Assembly: GCA_029246705.1 (NCBI GenBank)
Contig: JAQWMQ010000006.1
Span: 1-64,000 of the forward strand
Direction: 5' to 3'
Length of the DNA stretch: 64,000 bases
DNA from: Phycisphaerales bacterium
GTDB taxonomy: Bacteria; Planctomycetota; Phycisphaerae; Phycisphaerales; SM1A02
Part shown: in pieces, positions 1 through 7,750 of the stretch
How the letters are laid out: each line of letters begins with the position of its first letter
Numbering within the stretch: the first letter of the stretch is position 1
The notes under the pieces: generated by a model
What the model was told of the DNA's origin: nothing
Seen by the model: only the letters and a program-made list of their open reading frames with translations
Databases searched by the model: none
Position numbers and translations under genes: made by a program

Positions 1-689
1 CGGGCCAGGTCGAACAGTCGGACCGATTCGACCGGAAGCGCGTTGACCAGTCCCGCGATCCAGCCGGTGGCGCCGGCGGCGATCGCTTCGACGATCAGGT
101 CGTCGATCCCCGCGAAGATCGCGAGCCGATCACCCATCAGGGCACGAATCGCCGTGATCCTCCGGATGTCGCCGGAAGATTCCTTCACCGCATGGAGGTT
201 TTCGTGCTCCGAGGCAAGTTCCTGGATCTGGGCCGGCAGGACGTCCGTTCCGTAGGCGATCGGGTTGTTGTAGAGCATCGAGGAGAGCCCGGTCGCTTCC
301 AGGCACGCACTGAAGTGACCCTTCATCTCCGCCCAGGGTCCCTGGTAGACGTAGGGGGGCAGGATCATCAGCCCTCGGCAGCCGGCTTCAGCGGCGGTGC
401 TCGCCATGTCGACGGCTTCCTGGGTGGACAACGCACTGATGGCGGCGATGACCGGTGCCCGGTTGTCGAGCTCGGCCGAGAGTTCGGACCAGATCGTCCG
501 CTTCTCATCGAGGGAGAGCAGGCCGCCCTCACCGAGTGACCCCGGGGTCACGATTCCCGTGCACCCCGCGTCGACCATCTGTCGGGCATGCCGTCTCATG
601 AACTCGAGGTTGATCTCGAAGTCCTCGTCCAACGGCGTGGTGATCGCGGGCATGACGCCCACCCAGTCATCTCGATGCATCTCAGTCAT
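1..689 (-). CDS. DHDPS-family aldolase/deaminase, probable 1-pyrroline-4-hydroxy-2-carboxylate deaminase (3' end outside window)
   Basis: Seen: the minus-strand frame opens at an ATG at 689 and runs to the window edge, giving about 229 residues of a dihydrodipicolinate synthase-type TIM barrel. The family tyrosine sits in MLYNNP (about residue 140) and the Schiff-base lysine in HAVKESSGD (about residue 169). The loop reads PGSLGEGG rather than the GTTGE of true DapA. Known: members with a GSLGE loop, encoded beside proline-racemase-like epimerases, commonly deaminate 1-pyrroline-4-hydroxy-2-carboxylate in hydroxyproline catabolism. Inferred: that function here, because the next gene is such an epimerase, read in the same direction only 13 nt away. 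It could instead be another DapA-family lyase. The C-terminus is missing only because the window ends. Confidence 0.85.
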   Translation of the reverse strand, partial: MTEMHRDDWVGVMPAITTPLDEDFEINLEFMRRHARQMVDAGCTGIVTPGSLGEGGLLSLDEKRTIWSELSAELDNRAPVIAAISALSTQEAVDMASTAAEAGCRGLMILPPYVYQGPWAEMKGHFSACLEATGLSSMLYNNPIAYGTDVLPAQIQELASEHENLHAVKESSGDIRRITAIRALMGDRLAIFAGIDDLIVEAIAAGATGWIAGLVNALPVESVRLFDLA

Positions 690-702
690 GTGTCGAATTT
701 CG

Positions 703-1671
703 CTACGAACGAACGATGCCTTCCGAAAAGGGGTCTTTGGGATCGAAGATCAAGGTCGATTCGGCGCTGATCCAGGCGCCTCCGGTGATGGTGGGGATGA
801 TCTTCCCATCACGTTCGTGGAAGCGGCCGACGAAGCGACTCCCGATGATCGATTCCTGTCCCCAGGGTTCACCCGCGGCGAGGACGCCGTCGGCATGGAG
901 GCAGGCGAGCTTGGCGCTGGTGCCGGTCCCGCAGGGAGAACGGTCGTATTCACCACCCGGACACAGGACGAAGTTGCGGCTGTCACAGTCATCCCGGGTC
1001 GGATCGTCGAACAGCTCGACATGATCGATGACGTGATAGGTCTCGTCCCCGGTTTCCGGGTCCACCTGCACGCCGTGGATCGCCTCGGCTTCAAGTGCCT
1101 TTCGGATCAGGAGGGCCCGGCTTCTGAGGACCTCGATGTCGGTCGAAGCCAGGTCCATGCCGTGGTCGCTCACCAGGAAGAACCAGTTGCCTCCCCAGGC
1201 GATGTCGCCGGTGACCATTCCGTGGCCCTCGACATGCAGCTGTACGCCGGCCCGCTGCCGGTAGCTGGGCACGTTTTCCACCGAGACCAGCCCGTTCTCG
1301 CCGAGGTGCGCGGTGACCAGGCCGATCGAGGTCTCCAACTGGTGTGATCCGGGGCCGATTCTCCCGAGGTGGGCGAGGGTGACGGCCACCCCGATGGTTC
1401 CGTGCACGCACATGTGCAGCGTTCCGACGTTGTTGAAGAAGATCACGGCTGCCGCGGATCCGGGCAGCCGGGGCTCCAGCAGAAGAGCACCCACGATCGC
1501 CTCGTGGCCCCTTGGTTCACAGGTGACCGCTCGTCGGAAGGACTCGTGCCTGGCACGAAAGATCGCGGTCTGCTCCTCGATCGTGCCTTCCCCGAGATCC
1601 GGCACACCATCCACCACCACCCGGGTGGGCTCTCCTTCGGTGTGGCTGTCGATGACCCGCACTGGATCCAT
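703..1671 (-). CDS. Proline racemase family protein, probable 4-hydroxyproline 2-epimerase
   Basis: 322 residues, the usual family length. Both catalytic cysteines are present: Cys88 in HMCVHGTIG and Cys247 in DRSPCGTGTSA. Known: two cysteines mark racemases/epimerases, whereas 3-hydroxyproline dehydratases replace the first with Ser or Thr. The N-terminus VIDSHTEGEPTRVV is typical of 4-hydroxyproline epimerases, which interconvert trans-4-hydroxy-L-proline and cis-4-hydroxy-D-proline in the cytoplasm. The ATG at 1671 was chosen because it places this motif at the N-terminus; the frame stays open upstream without family similarity. Oddity: the usual Gly after Cys88 is Val. Proline racemase is an alternative, but the DHDPS-family neighbour favours hydroxyproline. 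Confidence 0.88.
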   Translation of the reverse strand: MDPVRVIDSHTEGEPTRVVVDGVPDLGEGTIEEQTAIFRARHESFRRAVTCEPRGHEAIVGALLLEPRLPGSAAAVIFFNNVGTLHMCVHGTIGVAVTLAHLGRIGPGSHQLETSIGLVTAHLGENGLVSVENVPSYRQRAGVQLHVEGHGMVTGDIAWGGNWFFLVSDHGMDLASTDIEVLRSRALLIRKALEAEAIHGVQVDPETGDETYHVIDHVELFDDPTRDDCDSRNFVLCPGGEYDRSPCGTGTSAKLACLHADGVLAAGEPWGQESIIGSRFVGRFHERDGKIIPTITGGAWISAESTLIFDPKDPFSEGIVRS

Positions 1672-1741
1672 GAACAGACGGTACACGACTCGACCCGGAT
1701 GCGCCTTCATTGGGTATCCTCGACGCCAGAAGGAGCCACCC

Positions 1742-2254
1742 ATGCGTACAACCCTGATCGGCACGGCCTGCCTGCTCGCCCTTGCCGTGATCGGCGGCTG
1801 CCGAACCGTCGACAATTCGAGTTCTCCGGTCGAGATCCGTGCCGCCGAGAATCGTGAGCACCCGGACTGGACGAAACTCGACTTCCACGTGGGCGGACTG
1901 GCCACCTGGGTGTCACCGGATGCAACCGTGGTCCGGGACGACATCGTCTCCGCGAAGCGGTCCGTGGACGATTTCGGTCACCCGATCGTCATACTCCAGT
2001 TCGACCAGGATGCCTCGAAGAAGATGGACGAGCTGTCCACTCGCCGGATGAGCCGGCCCGTCGCGATCCTGGTGGACGGCGAGATCATTGCCGCGCCCAT
2101 CCTGCTGAAGCCCGTTTCGGAGACCCTCGTGGTCAACTTCGGCAAGTCTTCCGACGCGCAATCCTCCGCCGACCGTCTGGCTGATGCGGTCGGCGACCGG
2201 ACCAAGGACAAGAAGGATTCGAGTGCAGACTCGACCGGCGTCAAAGACTCCTGA
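1742..2254 (+). CDS. Lipoprotein with a SecD periplasmic-domain-like fold
   Basis: 170 residues. Residues 1-20 form a lipoprotein signal with lipobox IGGC (Cys20), so the mature protein should be membrane-anchored. Residues about 60-150 resemble the first periplasmic region of SecD. They contain an FDQDASKKMDELSTRRM segment followed by RPVAILVDGEIIAAPI, matching the SecD pattern F-x-x-EGA-x-F-x-x-LT then LAIVLDGKVISAP. SecD itself is far longer and has six membrane helices, none of which are here. Inferred: a free-standing SecD-head-like lipoprotein of unknown role. The ATG at 1742 is preceded by AGAAGGAGCC, a good Shine-Dalgarno. It lies 18 nt before aroC and is probably co-transcribed with it. 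Confidence 0.72.
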   Translation: MRTTLIGTACLLALAVIGGCRTVDNSSSPVEIRAAENREHPDWTKLDFHVGGLATWVSPDATVVRDDIVSAKRSVDDFGHPIVILQFDQDASKKMDELSTRRMSRPVAILVDGEIIAAPILLKPVSETLVVNFGKSSDAQSSADRLADAVGDRTKDKKDSSADSTGVKDS

Positions 2255-2272
2255 AACGATTGAGCAGGTCCC

Positions 2273-3492
2273 ATGGCTGAACTGAGCTTCCGAACCGCTG
2301 GTGAATCGCATGGACCGGGCATCTACACCCTGGTCGACGGCTTGCCGCAGGGTCTCGAGATCAACACCGAGTTCATCGATGCCGAGCTTCGCCGTCGCCA
2401 GGGCGGCTACGGCCGGGGTGGTCGACAGAGGATCGAGACCGATCGGGCGGAATACCTCTCCGGGGTTCGGCTCGGCCATGCGACCGGTTCGCCGATCCTG
2501 ATGTGCGTCGCCAACAAGGACAGTCGACTCGACGATCTCGAGCGCACCCCTCCGGTCTATCGTCCCCGTCCCGGGCATGCCGACCTCTCGGGAAGCGTGA
2601 AGTGGCTCACCACCGATTGTCGCGAGACCCTCGAGCGTGCCAGTGCACGCGAGACCGCTGCGCGGGTCTCGGCGGGTGCGATCGCGCGCTGCCTGCTTCG
2701 CGAATTCGGCATCGAGGTCTTCGGGTTCGTCCGCGGTGCACTCGATGCCATCAGCGACGTGGCTCCGGACGAGACCAACTGGCGCGAGCTGCGCACCCTT
2801 CGTGACGAGAGTGATGTCTACGTGCCCGATTCCCGGGTGGACGAGTCGATGCGAGCCGCCATCCGCCAGGCCAAGATCGACAAGGACACCGTGGGCGGAC
2901 TGGTCGAAGCGCACGTCTTGGATGTCCCATCGGTCTTGGTTCCTGCATGAACTGGGACAGCAAGCTCGATTCGCGACTGGCGGCCGCGGTCATGGGCATC
3001 CAGGCCTTCAAGGCCGTCGAGATCGGGCTGGGTCGCGAGTGCGCCTTCCGAACCGGTTCCGCCGTGCACGACCCGATCGGCTTCGACGAGTCCCTTCGAT
3101 CGGAACCTTCCATGGGCTTCACCCGGACCTCCAACAATGCGGGGGGACTTGAAGGCGGCATGACGAATGGAATGCCGGTCGTCGTGCGTGGCACGATGAA
3201 GCCGATCAGCACGCTCCTTCGTGGCCTGCCCAGTGTCGACCTGAACACCAAGACACCCGAACACAGCCAGTACGAGCGTTCCGACGTGAGTGCCATCTCC
3301 GCTGCAAGCGTGGTCATGGAGAACGTGGTCGCTTTCGAGATCGCGCGGGCCTTCCGCGACAAGTTCTCCGGTGATTCCATGACCGAGGTGCGCGCCCAGT
3401 ACGACACCTACATGGAATACGCGCGAAGACTGCCCCTGGACCCGCCCGACCGGGCCGAACCCAATCAGGCTGAAGACCAGACCGAGGAATGA
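2273..3492 (+). CDS. aroC: Chorismate synthase, interrupted by an apparent one-base deletion
   Basis: Chorismate synthase (EPSP to chorismate, FMN-dependent, cytoplasmic, last step of the shikimate pathway). The first frame (2273-2950) has GESHGPG, the GRGGRQRIETD block and KDTVGGLVEAHVLDVP, then runs out of family similarity and stops at 2950. The second frame carries the rest: reading it from 2926 gives PIGLGSCMNWDSKLDSRLA, which continues the family sequence exactly, through SNNAGGLEGGMTNGMP to the end at 3492. Restoring one C in the CCC run at 2926-2928 joins the frames into a normal protein of about 406 residues. The ATGA overlap at 2947-2950 is therefore accidental. A consensus error at a homopolymer is likelier than a true mutation in this essential gene. 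Confidence 0.9.
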
Positions 3493-3556
3493 CCCGTCAT
3501 GGTCAGGTCCGAAGCATTCTTCGGTGGATCCGACACCAAAGCTGAGCGAGACCTTC

Positions 3557-5503
3557 ATGACGCCTTCTTCAGACCACTGGATGCATTCGACCACCGCCGA
3601 GCGGATACCCACCTCGGTCCATGTCCGGGCCCATGACGTGAGCGTCGCGGTCGCGAACGAGATCGCCGAGCTCATCCGTGACCGTGCCTCTCGAGGTGAA
3701 CACTGCGTTCTGGGACTTGCCACCGGATCCACGCCGACCCGGGTCTACGACGAACTCGTCCGACTCCATCTCGAGGAGGGGCTCTCGTTCGGGAACGTGA
3801 TCACGTTCAATCTCGACGAGTACTTCCCGATGCAACCGGACAGCCTGCACAGCTACCGACGCTTCATGCAGGAATACCTGTTCAACCACATCGACATCGA
3901 CCCCGCGAACATCCACGTGCCCGACGGCACCATTCCCGCGGAGGAAGTACGGGACTATTGCGATCGCTACGAGTCGATGATTCGAGAAGCGGGTGGCATC
4001 GACCTGCAGATCCTCGGAATCGGACGTACCGGGCATGTCGGTTTCAACGAACCCGGCTCCGGACGTGACTCGCGCACTCGCCTGATCGCCCTGGACAAGG
4101 TCACCCGCACCGATGCCGCAAGTGACTTCTTCGGCGAGGAGAACGTGCCTGCAAGGGCGATCACCATGGGCGTGGGCACCATCCTCGCGTCACGGCGCGT
4201 GGTGATGCTGGCATTCGGGGAAGGAAAGTCCGCCGTCGTCCAGCGTGCGGTCGAAGGTCCGGTCACGCCGACCATCGCGGCCAGCTTTCTTCAGGAACAT
4301 CCCGATGCGAGGGTCCACCTCGACCTCGCCGCTGCCGCGGACCTGGTCCGTTGCAAGTGTCCCTGGGTCGAGCAGGATCTTCGCTGGGACCAGCGGCTCA
4401 CTCGAAAGGCGACCATCTGGCTGGCACACGAGCTGGAAAAGCCCATCCTCAAGCTGACCCGCGAGGACTACAACGAGAATCATCTCCAGGACCTGATTGC
4501 CGAGCGGGGGGGTGCCTACGACATCAACCTCGAGGTGTTCCGGTCCCTCCAGAAGACCATCACCGGCTGGCCCGGAGGCAAGCCCGAGTCAAGACGACGA
4601 GCCGGGGACATCGTCAGGGACGGCGACGACGTCTTTCCCAAGCGAGTGCTCATCTTCAGTCCGCACCCCGATGACGACGTGATCTCGATGGGGGGCACGC
4701 TCCTGCGCCTCGTGGACCAGGGCCATGAGGTGCACGTCGCCTACCAGGTGTCCGGTTCGATCGCGGTCTTCGACACCGCAGCACTTCGATTCGCCGATTT
4801 CGCAGCCGACTTCAACGAGATGTTCGGTTTCGATGGGGAACGTGCGGGGGCTTTCGAGACCCGTATCACCTCCGCCCTGCGCAACAAGGTACCCGGGGAA
4901 ATCGACTCTCCCGAGGTGCAGAAGTTGAAGGGGCTCATCCGGCGTGGCGAGGCGCGTGCCGCGGGTCGTTACTGCGGCGTCCCCGATGAACGGTTGCACT
5001 TCCTGGACCTGCCGTTCTACGAGACGGGCAGGGTCAAGAAGAAACCACTCGGGGTTCGTGACGTCGAGATCGTCGCCGATCTCCTTCGTTCGATCCAGCC
5101 CCACCAGATCTACGCCGCGGGGGATCTCTCCGACCCGCACGGCACCCACCGGACCTGCCTTGATGCGGTGGTCAAGGGTTGGGCGGTCGTGCGCGATTCT
5201 CCATGGGCCGAAGCGTGCTCGATCTGGTTGTATCGCGGTGCCTGGCAGGAATGGGACGTCGATCGCATGGAGAAGGCGGTTCCGCTTTCCCCGGAAGAAC
5301 TCAAGCGCAAGATCAACGCGATCTACAAGCATGAAAGCCAGAAGGACAAGGCGCTCTTTCCCGGCCCTGATGTCCGTGAATTCTGGCAGCGTGCCGAACA
5401 ACGCAATCGAAACACCGCGGAGGTCCTCGATCAACTGGGGCTTGCCGAATACGAGGCGATCGAGGCCTTCGTGAGGTGGGATGGACGTTCCCCGCTTGAT
5501 TGA
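3557..5503 (+). CDS. NagB-like glucosamine-6-phosphate deaminase fused to a PIG-L/LmbE-type deacetylase domain
   Basis: About 648 residues from the ATG at 3557; a GTG at 3524 would add 11. The N-terminal half (residues about 20-280) is a NagB isomerase/deaminase with LATGSTPTRVYDEL, ITFNLDEYFP and GIGRTGHVGFNEPGS. The C-terminal half (about 340-560) has the metal-binding signature SPHPDDDVISMGG and DPHGTH of PIG-L-type N-acetylglucosaminyl deacetylases, with HPDDD in place of the usual HPDDE. Known: long NagB/PIG-L fusions of about 660 residues occur in Bacteroidetes and relatives and are annotated as putative deaminase-like proteins. Inferred: a two-step enzyme that deacetylates an amino sugar and deaminates its phosphate, possibly in chitin or peptidoglycan amino-sugar use. 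Confidence 0.88.
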   Translation: MTPSSDHWMHSTTAERIPTSVHVRAHDVSVAVANEIAELIRDRASRGEHCVLGLATGSTPTRVYDELVRLHLEEGLSFGNVITFNLDEYFPMQPDSLHSYRRFMQEYLFNHIDIDPANIHVPDGTIPAEEVRDYCDRYESMIREAGGIDLQILGIGRTGHVGFNEPGSGRDSRTRLIALDKVTRTDAASDFFGEENVPARAITMGVGTILASRRVVMLAFGEGKSAVVQRAVEGPVTPTIAASFLQEHPDARVHLDLAAAADLVRCKCPWVEQDLRWDQRLTRKATIWLAHELEKPILKLTREDYNENHLQDLIAERGGAYDINLEVFRSLQKTITGWPGGKPESRRRAGDIVRDGDDVFPKRVLIFSPHPDDDVISMGGTLLRLVDQGHEVHVAYQVSGSIAVFDTAALRFADFAADFNEMFGFDGERAGAFETRITSALRNKVPGEIDSPEVQKLKGLIRRGEARAAGRYCGVPDERLHFLDLPFYETGRVKKKPLGVRDVEIVADLLRSIQPHQIYAAGDLSDPHGTHRTCLDAVVKGWAVVRDSPWAEACSIWLYRGAWQEWDVDRMEKAVPLSPEELKRKINAIYKHESQKDKALFPGPDVREFWQRAEQRNRNTAEVLDQLGLAEYEAIEAFVRWDGRSPLD

Positions 5504-5631
5504 GTGCAGGTAACCCGCCTCTTGCCGGGGTGCCCCTCCGAAATATGCCGGATCTTGGTTCCGTTCGATCAAATGTCTGTGAACTTCGATCTCGCAGCGT
5601 CTATTCTGATTTCGGTCCAAGGGAGCTTTCG

Positions 5632-6786
5632 ATGATTCTCCATCGCCTGCCAGCCATCCTCGTCGCCGTCTGTTCAGGAGCCTCCGTGCAGGCTTTCGAA
5701 GTGCTGTTCGTTCCGCAGGATCACCCGACGATCGGCGAGGCGATCGAGGCCTCCTCGAATGGCGACATCATCCAGGTCGGTCCGGGTCTCTTCCAGGAGA
5801 ACCTGCACATCGCGGACAAGCAAATCACCATTCGGGGCTGGTGGCCTGATGACCCGACGATCATCGATGGAGGCTCGCCCTCCATCAGTGATTTCGGAAG
5901 CTGCATCGTCGTCTCCGGCGCTTCCAGCCTGGTGCTCGACTCGCTGGTCCTTCGCAACGGAACCGGTTCATCGATCTACGGCATCACGCGTGGTGGCGGG
6001 ATCTACTCGGAGTTCGCCACCGTCGAAATCGTCGATGTCACCATCGAGAATTGCTCCGTTGAACTGGAACCATTCGGGAGCTCGAGCTGGGGTGGAGCGA
6101 TCTGCAACTACTTCGGGACGATGGTGGTCGAGAGTTGCCAGGTGAAGAACAACCACAGCGATGGTCAGGGTGGTGCGATCTGGAGCAGCCATGGTGATCT
6201 TTTCATCTCTCGCTCCGCCATCTGCGACAACACCGCCTTCGCGGGTGGCGGCATCTTCGTCCAGTCCACCGAGACATCGATCGACCTCGCATCGCTGAAC
6301 AACAACGTGTCCGAGTCGACGGGTGGGGCGGTCCTCTCGGTTGAAGGGAGCGAGCTCGCGATCTACGACTGCACCTTCGATTCGAATTCGGCGGTCGATG
6401 GTTCCGCGGTCTGGACCAGCGTGCCCGAGGGCATCATCGCGAACAGCACCTTCTCCCGCAGCAACAGCAATGGCGAAGGAGCGACGGTGCGGTTGGATGA
6501 CCTCAACCTGGCCGGAACCAGCTACCGGATCAATGCCAACACCTTCTGTGGTTCCAACGGCACCGACATCATCGGCGATTGGCAGGAGGATGAACCCAAC
6601 ACCTTCGAGGAGACCTGTCCCGCGCTCGCCGATCTCGACTGGAACGGCCGCGTCGATGGTGCGGACCTGACGATCCTCCTCGGTCTCTGGGGAACCGATG
6701 GGTCCGGCTACCTCGCTGATCTCGACTGCAGTGGTTTCGTGGGTGGAGGGGACCTGACGATCCTGCTCGGAGCCTGGAATCCTTGA
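5632..6786 (+). CDS. Secreted right-handed beta-helix protein with dockerin-like C-terminus
   Basis: 384 residues. Signal peptide at 1-22 (MILHRLPAILVAVCSGASVQA, cleavage after AQA-like VQA). The body has repeated short rungs (TIGEAIEASSNGDIIQVGPG, then recurring GGAI-x-x and C-x-x-x-N-x-A units) typical of pectate-lyase-like or polymorphic-outer-membrane-type beta helices. The last 55 residues contain two EF-hand-like units, DLDWNGRVDGADLTILLGLWG and DLDCSGFVGGGDLTILLGAWN, the tail found on many Phycisphaerae exported proteins. The ATG at 5632 has AAGGGAG 6 nt upstream. Its ligand is unknown. Inferred to leave the cell, perhaps through the type II system at 15887-38865; nothing in the sequence proves that route. 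Confidence 0.82.
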   Translation: MILHRLPAILVAVCSGASVQAFEVLFVPQDHPTIGEAIEASSNGDIIQVGPGLFQENLHIADKQITIRGWWPDDPTIIDGGSPSISDFGSCIVVSGASSLVLDSLVLRNGTGSSIYGITRGGGIYSEFATVEIVDVTIENCSVELEPFGSSSWGGAICNYFGTMVVESCQVKNNHSDGQGGAIWSSHGDLFISRSAICDNTAFAGGGIFVQSTETSIDLASLNNNVSESTGGAVLSVEGSELAIYDCTFDSNSAVDGSAVWTSVPEGIIANSTFSRSNSNGEGATVRLDDLNLAGTSYRINANTFCGSNGTDIIGDWQEDEPNTFEETCPALADLDWNGRVDGADLTILLGLWGTDGSGYLADLDCSGFVGGGDLTILLGAWNP

Positions 6787-7607
6787 TTGATGTCGCCCCT
6801 GCCTGTCCACGGTGTCGCTACGAATTGAAAGGTTCGATCGGTCTCTACGAGGGCGGAGTCATCCATGCCTCGAGGGTGGTGGTGCGTTGCCCCGAATGCG
6901 GTCTTGACTCCCGCTCGAGGGCATGCCATCCCGCCCTGGCTCACCCGGTTCGTTGGTGCGTCTTCGCGCTGCCGAAGCTGCTGCGCAAGCGAGGATGCAG
7001 CGTGGCCACGTTCTTCCGCCTGCTCCTGCCCTTCATCGCCTGGCGTGGGTTGACCATGAGCACTCCGGTCGATGGCCCCAGGATCAAGTACTGGGTGCTC
7101 GGCTACATCGTGGTCTCGCTCCTGGTCATGGACCTCCTGTACTGCGCCCTCATGGCCTTCACCTACGGTGGTCTCAACCAACAAATCGGTTTCTTCGGTG
7201 TTTTCCTGGAATTCTCCCCCCGGTGGTTGGGTTTCAGCGTCGCCCTCATGGTCGTGCCCTGGTTGACGCACATGCTTCTGCTCGTGCTGCTCCCGATCAC
7301 CCTTCGCCGTTGCAAGGTGCACCACACCCACCTGATTCACGTCGGCTGGTATGCGCTGGTTCCCCTGCTGTTGATTCCGATCTTCTCCTTCCTGGGGTTG
7401 TTGTGCTGGTTGTGTTTCCCGGTCTGGTATCGCAACGTCACGTTCCAACTTCCATTCTTCACGTTGTCGGTTGCACTGCTGTTAAACACCTTCTGGTGGT
7501 ACGCGATGCTGCGGAACCACCTGAGGATCCCGAATGCGATCTGGATCGTGCTTTCGATGATCCTGGTGACGTTCCTGGTGCTGCTGTTGATCTACATCCA
7601 GATCTAG
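6783..7607 (+). CDS. Zinc-ribbon multi-pass membrane protein, unknown function
   Basis: 274 residues with a TTG start at 6783 that overlaps the previous stop (TTGA), suggesting translational coupling. The N-terminus has a split zinc ribbon, CPRCRYELKG at about 8-17 and CPECG at about 36-40. The rest has at least four hydrophobic segments (about 103-127, 147-172, 186-215 and 221-274), so the protein sits in the inner membrane with a cytoplasmic ribbon. This architecture recurs at 44342, 44671 and 55147 in the window and is common in planctomycetes with no assigned role. I do not recognise a specific family. Confidence 0.7.
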   Translation: MIDVAPACPRCRYELKGSIGLYEGGVIHASRVVVRCPECGLDSRSRACHPALAHPVRWCVFALPKLLRKRGCSVATFFRLLLPFIAWRGLTMSTPVDGPRIKYWVLGYIVVSLLVMDLLYCALMAFTYGGLNQQIGFFGVFLEFSPRWLGFSVALMVVPWLTHMLLLVLLPITLRRCKVHHTHLIHVGWYALVPLLLIPIFSFLGLLCWLCFPVWYRNVTFQLPFFTLSVALLLNTFWWYAMLRNHLRIPNAIWIVLSMILVTFLVLLLIYIQI

Positions 7608-7750
7608 TCTCCGGGTCTGATCCGATGGGGTCCCGCCTATCCGCCATGTTTTCGATCCGGTATCGATGACTCGAACGGGCAGCACGCGTAGACTGCTCGT
7701 TCCCCGAGTGGACCCGTTCTCCACCGGTCCTTGCTGGAAGGTCCCCACCC

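Noticed and set aside
2947-3492. A separate second gene after the short aroC frame
   Set aside because: The frame before its ATG already reads family sequence (PIGLGSC), so it is the rest of aroC, not a new gene.
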